A stretch of DNA of 20,886 nt, from assembly GCA_965554225.1 (NCBI GenBank), contig CBEVZC010000047.1, positions 1-20,886 on the forward strand, read 5' to 3'. Every line of letters starts with the position of its first letter. Positions within the stretch are counted from its first letter, which is position 1. A model generated the notes under the pieces. It did no database searches and was not told where the DNA came from. It worked only from the letters and a program-made list of their open reading frames with translations. Below are positions 1 through 7,828 of this stretch, piece by piece. Made by a program: the position numbers and the translations under genes. This stretch comes from BMS3ABIN04 sp965554225 (GTDB lineage: Bacteria; Bacteroidota; Ignavibacteria; Ignavibacteriales; Melioribacteraceae).

Positions 1-1085
1 GGAGTCGGCTTGAAGTGAATAACAACTTCACTTACTCTCGTCGGCAACCTTTTACCGGTGCGGACGTAAAAAGGAACTCCGCCCCAGCGCCAATTATCAA
101 TATAAAACTTTATTGCAGCATAAGTTTCTGTTCTTGAATTCGGATCAACTCCCTTTCCCTCTCTATAACCTAAAACTTTTTCGCCTTTAATTACGGAGGA
201 AGTGTATTGACCCCGTATAGTTACATCTTTTACTTCTTCTTCCTTAATTTTTCTTAATGATTGAAATACTTTTAGAGTTTCATTTCTTATTGCAGTCGAA
301 TTGATTGACGACGGAGGTTCCATTGCAATTAAACTTACTACTTGCAAAAGATGATTTTGTATCATATCCCGCAAAGCACCGGATCCTTCATAATAACCGC
401 CGCGGTTTTCAACGCCAATGCTTTCGGCACCTGTAACTTCCACATGATGAACATAGTTCCTATTCCAAAGCGGTTCGAATATTCCGTTTGAAAATCTTGT
501 AACGAGAAGATTCTGAACTGTTTCTTTACCCAAATAATGGTCAATTCTGTAAATTTGTTCTTCTTCCCAATCACTTAACAAAGTCTTATTTAATTCCAGT
601 GCAGATTCAAGGTCATAACCAAAAGGCTTCTCAACTATTAAACGTTTCCATCCATCGTTCTGTTTATTTAAACCGTGTTCTGCCAAATATTGTGGAATTG
701 TACCGTACAAACTGGGCGGAGTAGATAAGTAATAAATAAAGTTTGATTTAATTCCCAATTCGTCCGTAAGAGTTTTAAGTCGATTTTTCACTTCAGCATA
801 AGCTTCAGGCGAGTTTGTATCGATGGGTTGATAATAAACATTCTGAACAAACTTTTTTATTTTGTTTACTTCGTCAATTCCGTGTTTACCATAATCAATA
901 ATTGACGAATGCATTTTATCGCGGAATTGATAGTCAGTATATTCCGTACGGCTAACACCAAGAATTGCGAATTTTTCCGGCAGCATATTTTGCTGAAATA
1001 ACTTGTAGAGTGCAGGAAGAAGTTTCCGTTTTGTTAAATCTCCGGAAGCACCGAATATTACCAGAATTTGATTCTCAGTAGTCAT
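1..1085 (-). CDS. zwf: Glucose-6-phosphate 1-dehydrogenase, 3' end cut by window edge
   Basis: Oxidises glucose-6-phosphate to 6-phosphogluconolactone with reduction of NADP, the first step of the oxidative pentose phosphate pathway in the cytosol. The 361 visible codons are open to the window edge; the family is usually about 490-510 residues, so roughly the last quarter is missing. The N-terminus carries the nucleotide-binding motif FGASGDLTKRKLLPALY (residues about 10-26). The substrate signature RIDHYLGKE lies near residue 180, with the catalytic His inside it, and WGGVPFYVRTGKRLP lies near the visible end. The ATG at 1085 directly abuts the TAA stop of gnd (1088-1086). A good AAGGAG ribosome site lies inside the end of gnd, so the two are probably translationally coupled. 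It is the last visible gene of the minus-strand operon; a 6-phosphogluconolactonase gene could lie beyond the edge but is not seen here. Confidence 0.96.
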   Translation of the reverse strand, partial: MTTENQILVIFGASGDLTKRKLLPALYKLFQQNMLPEKFAILGVSRTEYTDYQFRDKMHSSIIDYGKHGIDEVNKIKKFVQNVYYQPIDTNSPEAYAEVKNRLKTLTDELGIKSNFIYYLSTPPSLYGTIPQYLAEHGLNKQNDGWKRLIVEKPFGYDLESALELNKTLLSDWEEEQIYRIDHYLGKETVQNLLVTRFSNGIFEPLWNRNYVHHVEVTGAESIGVENRGGYYEGSGALRDMIQNHLLQVVSLIAMEPPSSINSTAIRNETLKVFQSLRKIKEEEVKDVTIRGQYTSSVIKGEKVLGYREGKGVDPNSRTETYAAIKFYIDNWRWGGVPFYVRTGKRLPTRVSEVVIHFKPT

Positions 1086-1988
1086 TTAATTCTCCTTGGT
1101 TTTAACTGCATGCCCGCCAAACTGATTTCTAAGGGCAGCCAATACTTTCATTGCAAACGAATCATCTTGCCGAGATTGAAATCTGTTAAATAGTGCAGCT
1201 GTCATTACATGCACAGGGACATCCAAATCAATTGCAGCTTGAATTGTCCATCTACCTTCACCGCTATCGGAGACGTACCCTTTTATCTTATCTAAATTTG
1301 GATCGTCCTTAAATGCCAATACTGCCAACTCTAAAAGCCAAGACCGTATAACAGTTCCGTATTGCCATGCGTCACCTATTTTAGTTAAGTTCAAATCAAA
1401 GGGAGATTTTTCCAATATTTCAAAACCTTCTGCGTAAGCTTGCATCATTCCGTATTCTATTCCATTGTGAACCATTTTAACAAAATGTCCCGAGCCGGAT
1501 TCGCCGCAATAAACATATCCGCCTTTAGGCGCAAGAGACTCAAAAATTGAATAAACAAACTTGGAAGGTTCTTTATCGCCGCCGGACATTAAGCCGTATC
1601 CGTTTTCCAATCCCCAAACTCCACCGCTAACTCCGCAATCCAAATATCTAATTCCCTTTTTCGAAAGATTCTTCCCCCGTTCAATTGTATCTTTCCAAAA
1701 TGAATTACCGCCATCAATAATTATATCATCTTTATTTAAGAAATTTTCCAAACTTTTAACGGTTTCTTCAACCGGTTTACCGGCAGGAATCATTAACCAA
1801 ATTACCTTCCGTCCGGGCAACTTTTTAACCATGTCTTCAAGTGAGTTTGACGCTATTGCGCCCTTGTTAACAGCTTTATCTATTGCCTCTTGAGATCTGT
1901 CATAAACAACTACTTCATGATTATATTCAATTAATCTCGACACCATATTCGCTCCCATTTTCCCGAGTCCAACAAATCCTATTTTCAT
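1086..1988 (-). CDS. gnd: 6-phosphogluconate dehydrogenase (decarboxylating), short form
   Basis: Oxidatively decarboxylates 6-phosphogluconate to ribulose-5-phosphate, giving NAD(P)H and CO2. At 300 residues this is the short bacterial form (about 300 residues, against about 470 for the E. coli type). The Rossmann motif GFVGLGKMGANM is at residues 4-15. The substrate-binding SGG is at 121-123, and the catalytic region KMVHNGIEYGMM starts at K171 with H174-N175. The protein ends in GGHAVK before a short tail. The end of the second beta strand reads VVYDRS (about 27-32). An Asp there, where NADP-specific enzymes have Asn-Arg-Thr, suggests a preference for NAD; that is inference. The start at 1988 has an AGGAGA ribosome site 6 nt upstream. 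Its stop touches the zwf start codon, and the stop of the upstream flavoprotein/ferredoxin gene is 42 bp away, so all three probably share a transcript. Confidence 0.95.
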   Translation of the reverse strand: MKIGFVGLGKMGANMVSRLIEYNHEVVVYDRSQEAIDKAVNKGAIASNSLEDMVKKLPGRKVIWLMIPAGKPVEETVKSLENFLNKDDIIIDGGNSFWKDTIERGKNLSKKGIRYLDCGVSGGVWGLENGYGLMSGGDKEPSKFVYSIFESLAPKGGYVYCGESGSGHFVKMVHNGIEYGMMQAYAEGFEILEKSPFDLNLTKIGDAWQYGTVIRSWLLELAVLAFKDDPNLDKIKGYVSDSGEGRWTIQAAIDLDVPVHVMTAALFNRFQSRQDDSFAMKVLAALRNQFGGHAVKTKEN

Positions 1989-2030
1989 TTAAATCTCCTA
2001 TATTTTTTTAGTTAATACTTATCAATTTAA

Positions 2031-4535
2031 TTATAAACCTCTTCGCCAATCTCCCGCTTCAATAAAAGGAATTCCTTCTTTTTTGTATGAAGTATTATCA
2101 AGGTCCGATTTAGGCAAAGAACCAAACGAAAGAACCTCAGTGGGGCAATTTACAACACATGCTGAACATCTGACACATTCAACGTCATTCATCGGAATTC
2201 CCTTATTCGCATAATTCATAACATCAATGCCCATGTGACAAACCTTGGTACAAATATTACATGAAATACATTTTTTCTTTTCGGCAAATATTCTATATCT
2301 GGAGAATCTGGAATAAATGTGCATCAATGCTGCTAACGGGCATCCGAATCTGCACCATACTCTTCCCGAAAGGAAAAAATAAACTCCTATACCAAGAACA
2401 CCGGCAAAAATAATATCAATTGCTATATAATAAAAGTTGTGAAGGAAATCTGCAGTGTAGCTTACATTTTCATTGATTAGCGGAATTTCGACATTATATA
2501 CAACACTTAAAAGTTTGAGAGCTGTAACTAAAAACGCAGCAACTAATACCCACTGACCAATATTTTCAAGCTTTTTAGCTTTAGCTCCGTGGGGCGCCAG
2601 ATTTCTGTATTCATCGCCCAGAGTTTCTGCCATAGCTCCGCAAGAACAAATCCAACCGCAGTAAGCGCCTTTTCCCCAGCGGTAAACTATATACGGAATA
2701 ATCACAAATGTTTGAACCAAACTAAATATAAGCCAAAATGTTGTGATGTCTCCGTTATATAAATTAAACAGATTTAATGGCCAAGCAAGAATAAAACCGT
2801 AAGAACGCCAGTAACTCGGCTGTGCGCCCGCCCAATTGCCGGTGGGAAAAACTTGAGTCATAATAAAACTATCATGCCCGCCTAAAGCGCCAATGCTTCC
2901 AAGATACGGGAAAATAAATTCCGGTAGTAGAAATAAAGCAAATATCTGAATCAACATCAGCGTCCAAGTTTGCTTTTTAATATAACGTGTCGGCTTTACC
3001 TGAATTCTACGCAATCCAAAAATGAATATAGTAAGAGAATAAAATGCAGTGTAGTAGAAAGTTTGAGATTTTCCAAAAAGAGTTACGCCAAAATACCTGC
3101 CGCCGAAAAATATCACCAGAAAGAATATTCCGACAAAAATAAAGTAAGCATATTTGAAAGTTTGCCAATTGAGTGTAAAAGATTTATAATTATTAAGAAT
3201 AAACTTCACTAAAAGATATGCTCCGAGCAATATAGCAGCGATAAAAATAAAATACGCTAAAAATGCATCAATATATTTATCGACTGACCAGACTTGAACT
3301 TTGTCCGAAAAGATTATAGAAAGTAACGCAGAAGGAAGATGAAAAAACTTAGACCAGAATTCACCTTTGAAAAGATATGAAAAAGCGTCACCGAAAGAAT
3401 CAAATTTGCCAAACATTTTTTCGTACAATTCTGCGCTGCTCTTACCGAAATAAACTACTCCGCCAAAGAGTAAAAGCATTAAAAATTGAAGTTTATTAGT
3501 AAGAGTCCATTCCCCTTCCATTTTTATTCCGCTGCGTTTAAAAAAAGCAAGCGGAAGTTCCCTGCCAATCATAGTAAAAACCATGGAATTTTTTATCTCA
3601 ATTTCTTCGTTATTTTTATCGATTAAAATCACACTACTTTCTTTAACTTCCTTTACATTCGTCTCCATTAATAACTTTACTTTTCCTTGCTCAACAAGTC
3701 TGTTAAGTTTATTAACGTTACCTTCTTTGGCTCTGGAAAAAGCAGGCTTTCTGTAAGAAACAGTTACTGACTCAGCATATTCTGCGGTAGCAATTGCCGT
3801 TTCCAAGGCGGAATCACCACCGCCCACAACAAGTACTTTTTGTCCTTTTGCATCGGCCGGATCAAATAAACGATTGTAAACTTTCGGAAGATTCTCGCCC
3901 GGGACTTTAAGCATTCTTGCATTTCCCGATTTTCCTATTGCCAGAACAACACGCAATGCTTTATAATTTTCTTTTTTAGTTATCAGTTCAAAATGGTTAT
4001 TTTTCTTTTCAATTCTTTCAACCATCACTCCTTCCAGAACCGGCAAATCAATATTAGCAATTTGCTGTTCCAATTCTTCAAGGAGGGATTCCTTAATTCC
4101 ATCTCTTATTTTCAATTCGGATTGCTGTTCGTAATCATCCGGTGCGGCAATAATAGGTTTACCTTTAGGGAAATTTACTATTGTGTTAAATTTTTGTGCG
4201 GATTCTAATATTTTAAATTTTAAATTATACTTTGCTGCTTCTATTCCGGCTGAAAGTCCTGCCGGACCGGCTCCTACAATTATTAAATCATAAACCTCAG
4301 CATCATTATTTGATTCTCTTAACTTTTTAAATGCTTCATTATTCTCCAAGTATTTAATTAATTTTGTACCGGATTCTGCAGCAAGCTTTAACAATGGTAT
4401 TCCGGTTAAATCGCCTACGATGTAAATTCCCTTTACCGATGTTTCTCCATGTTCGTCTATTTGTGGATACTTTTCAACTTCTCCCGTAGGAACATCTTTT
4501 TGTAACCAATTAAAGTATTTTGAGATAAGACTCAT
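2031..4535 (-). CDS. NAD(P)/FAD oxidoreductase fused to membrane polyferredoxin (4Fe-4S), permuted flavin domain
   Basis: An 834-residue fusion. Residues 1-340 are a thioredoxin-reductase-like flavoprotein: FAD dinucleotide fold GAGPAG at 88-93, NAD(P) site GGGDSA at 238-243, and IGRELP at 323-328. The FAD-closing motif GIYIVGDLTG, normally at the C-terminus of this fold, lies at 36-45, ahead of the first Rossmann motif, so the domain looks circularly permuted. No CxxC redox pair is visible. From about 348 to 724 there are about nine hydrophobic segments. Cys626, 630 and 632 (CGWICSCG) and Cys728 and 732 (WCRFGCP) resemble NapH/CcoG-type membrane ferredoxins. Two classical 4Fe-4S clusters follow: Cys756/759/762/766 and Cys787/790/793/797. 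The likely role is moving electrons between NAD(P)H and a membrane or envelope partner; the true partner is unknown. It sits directly upstream of gnd and zwf, which make NAD(P)H. The start has an AGGCG-like ribosome site. Confidence 0.85.
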   Translation of the reverse strand: MSLISKYFNWLQKDVPTGEVEKYPQIDEHGETSVKGIYIVGDLTGIPLLKLAAESGTKLIKYLENNEAFKKLRESNNDAEVYDLIIVGAGPAGLSAGIEAAKYNLKFKILESAQKFNTIVNFPKGKPIIAAPDDYEQQSELKIRDGIKESLLEELEQQIANIDLPVLEGVMVERIEKKNNHFELITKKENYKALRVVLAIGKSGNARMLKVPGENLPKVYNRLFDPADAKGQKVLVVGGGDSALETAIATAEYAESVTVSYRKPAFSRAKEGNVNKLNRLVEQGKVKLLMETNVKEVKESSVILIDKNNEEIEIKNSMVFTMIGRELPLAFFKRSGIKMEGEWTLTNKLQFLMLLLFGGVVYFGKSSAELYEKMFGKFDSFGDAFSYLFKGEFWSKFFHLPSALLSIIFSDKVQVWSVDKYIDAFLAYFIFIAAILLGAYLLVKFILNNYKSFTLNWQTFKYAYFIFVGIFFLVIFFGGRYFGVTLFGKSQTFYYTAFYSLTIFIFGLRRIQVKPTRYIKKQTWTLMLIQIFALFLLPEFIFPYLGSIGALGGHDSFIMTQVFPTGNWAGAQPSYWRSYGFILAWPLNLFNLYNGDITTFWLIFSLVQTFVIIPYIVYRWGKGAYCGWICSCGAMAETLGDEYRNLAPHGAKAKKLENIGQWVLVAAFLVTALKLLSVVYNVEIPLINENVSYTADFLHNFYYIAIDIIFAGVLGIGVYFFLSGRVWCRFGCPLAALMHIYSRFSRYRIFAEKKKCISCNICTKVCHMGIDVMNYANKGIPMNDVECVRCSACVVNCPTEVLSFGSLPKSDLDNTSYKKEGIPFIEAGDWRRGL

Positions 4536-4602
4536 TTTTTATCGCCTTTTATTTATTGGAAAATGTATCATATATATCATTTCTGTTAATAAGTCTAACC
4601 CG

Positions 4603-6153
4603 TTAATTAATAATTCTAAAACCGAAATTTACGGTGCTGCCTGCTCCCGCGCTTTGCCCGAAATAAAAATCAGTTAATAAAGTTTCCAATTCCAAATACG
4701 GAAATAGCTGATATTTTAGTCCAAGTCCGCCTTGTAAATAGTAACCTGTAAAACTGCCTTGCCATTGATAAGCAAATTCATTTGTAGCATAAAGAGTTAA
4801 CATATCGGTAGGATACCAACTGAATATCAATTTAACCGGTAATTCCAAACGATTGCTCTTGCCATTAAGTTTTCTATCGATTCTATACCAAGCTGCAATT
4901 TCACTAAAAAACGAAAAATCACTACTAAGTTCTTTATCATAAAACAATTGATTTAGGAATATAAACGAATCATACCCAACAAAAGGTGAATCCTCTGTAC
5001 CTTCCAAATCGCTTGCTATGGGGAAAAGGAAAGTACTTTGAATCGAAGCGTTTTTAAGCAATCCATTATGGAACGGAGCGAATTTTATTTTTGGTCCAAT
5101 ATGACTTAACACCGTTCTACTTAGCTCATTCGATTCAAATTGGAAAAGCGAAAATGGCGAAGAGCCGGCAGCATCATAACGAACTGATTTTATCCAAAAC
5201 TCAAAACCAATATTTAAGTTATTTGAATAACCGTACAAAAACGAAAAGGAACTTGTAAAAAAAGTACTTCTGTTACTTAAATCAACTTTATCATTTCCTT
5301 CATCAAAAAATGCTGTTTGAGTATACAAATTATTAAACACCTTTAATTCGTATTCCCCTTTATGGAATAAAGCCGATGGAGTATAAGCCTGCAGAGAAGA
5401 GTGTTCATTTATAAGTCCGGAACTTTTATAATCATTTAATTCCCAATTATACTTATTAAATTCGATTGTAAAATCGGCAGGAATCTTTTTATTTCTGTAT
5501 TTATTAATAAAGCCCAAAATTGACTGGCCTTTTTTTACAAAATCATTTTCGTACCATTTAAATATTTCGTTTAGGAGAACTGTTTTGTTTTCATAATCTA
5601 CTTTCACATGCTTTTGATTGTTGACAATCACTTTCGTCCGTTCGTTAAGCTGTTTATCCAATTCGACTGCCTCATAAGCATTATCAATTATTTGCGGGCA
5701 ACTGACGGCTGCACAAACAATTGCAAAGTGAATTCTAGGATCGTGAAATTTATTTAGAAGTTTATTCTTTTCAATTTCATTCAATGTTAAATCCTCATCT
5801 CCAACTTTATGTTTAATTGAGTTAAACATACCGTTTATATCTATCGGAGAAATAACCGGATAATTTTCAACGATAGTCTTTATGGTGAGCAGGTTATAAA
5901 GGTTAATCCAATAAGCTTTTCCCTCATTCGCCGTAAATGATTTACGATCGAGACCTGAAATTTTTTTAACCAGATTATCCAAGTGTTGTTTGTTCAATAA
6001 AATTTCAGAATAATTTACTTTGTCACCAATAATGTAGTACTTATAAAACAGATTAATTTCCGAATTTAAGTCCTTTATTGTTGATTGGGAAAATAAAGTT
6101 TGATTAAAGTATAAAACCATTAAAGTTATAAACATATTTTTTTTATTTAACAA
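4603..6153 (-). CDS. Exported DUF547 protein with C-terminal outer-membrane barrel-like domain
   Basis: A 516-residue two-part protein of unknown function. Residues 1-22 are a signal peptide ending near FSQ. A DUF547 domain spans about 30-240, with YWINLYN (81-87), LTLNEIE (122-128), and IHFAIVCAAVSCP with His142, Cys147 and Cys152. From about 265 to the end, alternating aromatic strands (for example FFTSSFSFLYGYS) finish in FGFRIIN, a pattern of outer-membrane beta-barrels; no Pfam family is claimed for this half. The start is TTG at 6153, preferred because AAGGA lies 6 nt upstream; the first ATG (codon 7) would leave the ribosome site too far away. It lies 20 bp after the polyphosphate glucokinase gene and 67 bp before the flavoprotein/ferredoxin gene. 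It is paralogous to the DUF547 lipoprotein two genes upstream. The fusion could place DUF547 in the periplasm on an outer-membrane anchor (inference). Confidence 0.75.
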   Translation of the reverse strand: MLNKKNMFITLMVLYFNQTLFSQSTIKDLNSEINLFYKYYIIGDKVNYSEILLNKQHLDNLVKKISGLDRKSFTANEGKAYWINLYNLLTIKTIVENYPVISPIDINGMFNSIKHKVGDEDLTLNEIEKNKLLNKFHDPRIHFAIVCAAVSCPQIIDNAYEAVELDKQLNERTKVIVNNQKHVKVDYENKTVLLNEIFKWYENDFVKKGQSILGFINKYRNKKIPADFTIEFNKYNWELNDYKSSGLINEHSSLQAYTPSALFHKGEYELKVFNNLYTQTAFFDEGNDKVDLSNRSTFFTSSFSFLYGYSNNLNIGFEFWIKSVRYDAAGSSPFSLFQFESNELSRTVLSHIGPKIKFAPFHNGLLKNASIQSTFLFPIASDLEGTEDSPFVGYDSFIFLNQLFYDKELSSDFSFFSEIAAWYRIDRKLNGKSNRLELPVKLIFSWYPTDMLTLYATNEFAYQWQGSFTGYYLQGGLGLKYQLFPYLELETLLTDFYFGQSAGAGSTVNFGFRIIN

Positions 6154-6173
6154 ATTTTATCCTTTTTTATTTA

Positions 6174-6950
6174 TTAATTAATGTTTGGAAGACTGCTAAG
6201 AGCTGCGCCGATAATTCCCGCAGTATTTCCCATACTTGCCGGTTTTACTTTAGATTGCAAATCAAAATACTTAAAAAACTTATCGCTGTGTTTGCTTACT
6301 CCGCCGCCGATAATTATTATATCCGGTGATAAAAGATTTTCCAACGTGGTTAAATATTCATTTACTTTTTTACTCCATTTTTTCCATGAAAGTTTTTTCT
6401 TTTCTCTTACGGAATTTGCAGCGCGTGCTTCCGCATCTTTTCCATTTACTTCAATATGACCAAGTTCGGTATTTGGAATAAGATTCCCATTGACAAATAA
6501 TGCCGAACCAATTCCGGTTCCTAATGTAATCATCAGCAAAACTTCACCGTCACACATTTTACATTCTTTACCGGGACCAAATTTCACCTCGGCTAATCCG
6601 GCCGCATCGGCATCGTTTATTACCGAACAAGTACCGGCTGTCAATTGTTCTAATTCTTCTGATAGATTTATTCCGATCCATTTTTTAGACAAATTGGCAG
6701 CTGTTTTTACTACTCCGCTTTTTATAACACCGGGAAATCCGCATCCAATGTTACCGTTCCATTGAAGTTCTTTTATAATATAATCAATAACTTTCAAAAC
6801 CTTTTTAGGCGTTGCCGGATTAGGAGTTTTAATTCTAACCCTATCACTTACTGATTTACCTGTTTCAATATTGACTAACGCCGCTTTTATCCCCGTTCCA
6901 CCGATATCTATACCTAAAACTAAATTACCATTTTTATTAATATTTTTCAT
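6174..6950 (-). CDS. ppgK: Polyphosphate glucokinase (ROK family)
   Basis: Phosphorylates glucose to glucose-6-phosphate using inorganic polyphosphate (and usually ATP) in the cytosol. The 258-residue length fits the family. Visible motifs are the phosphate-binding DIGGTGIK (15-22), the catalytic NDAD (112-115, Asp113 as likely base), GTGIGSALF (144-152), and the PPGK signature PNTELGH followed by KDAEARA (159-177). A lysine/tryptophan-rich segment SWKKWSKKV (188-196) and IIIGGGVSK (about 215-223) complete the pattern. The zinc-binding Cys cluster of classic ROK sugar kinases is absent, as expected for PPGK. It feeds glucose-6-phosphate straight to zwf and gnd three and four genes downstream, so the operon holds a route from glucose plus polyphosphate to reduced nucleotide. 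No clear Shine-Dalgarno precedes the ATG; the DUF547 lipoprotein stop is 30 bp upstream. Confidence 0.9.
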   Translation of the reverse strand: MKNINKNGNLVLGIDIGGTGIKAALVNIETGKSVSDRVRIKTPNPATPKKVLKVIDYIIKELQWNGNIGCGFPGVIKSGVVKTAANLSKKWIGINLSEELEQLTAGTCSVINDADAAGLAEVKFGPGKECKMCDGEVLLMITLGTGIGSALFVNGNLIPNTELGHIEVNGKDAEARAANSVREKKKLSWKKWSKKVNEYLTTLENLLSPDIIIIGGGVSKHSDKFFKYFDLQSKVKPASMGNTAGIIGAALSSLPNIN

Positions 6951-6980
6951 TATTATCTGTTTTATTTTTTGATAGTATAA

Positions 6981-7715
6981 TTATTGTTTATTTAGCTTCC
7001 AATTATAATTAAGAAATTTAATCTCAACGTCATTTTTCTCTAAAAATTTCCTGTCATCATCGGAAGCAAAATGTTTTACCGTATTTAACAATGAACCGTA
7101 TCTGTTTTCAAACAAATTTTTAAACCATTTAAAAATGGCAGATAAATAAAATACTTTATGCAGCTTGTCAAGTCTGTTTTTATACGGATCGGCTAAAAAT
7201 TCTTTTCCGTTCTTTTCAAGTTGTGCCATAACAGTTTTACCGGAATATGCTTTTGGTAAGAGTTTGGGGCAGCTCATTGCACCGCACACCAAACCGAAAT
7301 GCGAGAGAACAGGTTCAATTTTAAGTGCGCGCTCATGTTCTATTTGATTTAGTGTTAATTTATCGCCGGCAAGATTAAATTCAATCTTATCAAAAAATCC
7401 TTTTACATCCATCGGAGATGAAATTCCCCAATGATCAATTACATTCTTAATTACGAAAGCATTGTAAGCATTAATAAAGAAAGCAAGTTTATCTTCTTTA
7501 GATAAATTTTTAATATCGGCATTTACTAAATTCGTAATATACTTTTGAAAATTTACACTTTTCTTTAATGCTTCATAATTAACCATTCCGGCAGAGTTTA
7601 CGTTTTCGCTTAAAAGTTTATTGAACAAAGAATGATCAAAAAAAGCTCTTGATTTATTGCCTTCACCGTTTGTGCAGCTAATTGCAAAAAGTAGAATTAT
7701 AAATAATTTTTTCAT
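6981..7715 (-). CDS. DUF547-domain lipoprotein
   Basis: A 244-residue exported protein of unknown function, first gene of the ppgK-zwf series. The N-terminus MKKLFIILLFAISC is a short lipoprotein signal with Cys14 as the acylated residue; the -3 position is Ala rather than Leu, so the lipobox is slightly off consensus. The DUF547 domain covers about 25-244: FFINAYNAF (79-87), LTLNQIEHERAL (120-131), and HFGLVCGAMSCPKLL with His139, Cys144 and Cys149. It is similar along its length to the first 240 residues of the barrel-fused DUF547 protein at 4603-6153, including the C-x4-C pair. The start is strongly supported by AAGGAGA 5 nt upstream. A perfect 16-bp palindrome (7728-7743) directly abuts that ribosome site. 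Confidence 0.82.
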   Translation of the reverse strand: MKKLFIILLFAISCTNGEGNKSRAFFDHSLFNKLLSENVNSAGMVNYEALKKSVNFQKYITNLVNADIKNLSKEDKLAFFINAYNAFVIKNVIDHWGISSPMDVKGFFDKIEFNLAGDKLTLNQIEHERALKIEPVLSHFGLVCGAMSCPKLLPKAYSGKTVMAQLEKNGKEFLADPYKNRLDKLHKVFYLSAIFKWFKNLFENRYGSLLNTVKHFASDDDRKFLEKNDVEIKFLNYNWKLNKQ

Positions 7716-7727
7716 TCCAATCTCCTT

Positions 7728-7743
7728 GTTATATTAATATAAC
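7728..7743. promoter_or_regulatory. Perfect 16-bp palindrome abutting the ribosome site of the DUF547/ppgK/zwf operon
   Basis: GTTATATTAATATAAC is its own reverse complement and ends one base before the AAGGAGA of the DUF547 lipoprotein gene. The 113-bp gap in which it lies is the only sizeable one in this series, so this is the natural place for a promoter or operator of the operon. The sequence is entirely A/T apart from its end bases, so chance is not excluded. No convincing -35/-10 pair could be fixed around it. Confidence 0.35.
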
Positions 7744-7828
7744 ATGTAAAATTTTATAACGTAAGTTTATATGTAAAACTTTGTATAAAGAGTAAAGTAA
7801 ATGACAATGCTTATTTATTTAACAATTT

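Noticed and set aside
362..574. Minus-strand ORF inside zwf
   Set aside because: The zwf frame is continuous here and carries the RIDHYLGKE signature; this frame is a shadow.
2031..4535. The flavoprotein as a normal thioredoxin reductase or mercuric reductase
   Set aside because: There is no CxxC redox motif, and more than half of the protein is membrane and 4Fe-4S ferredoxin sequence.
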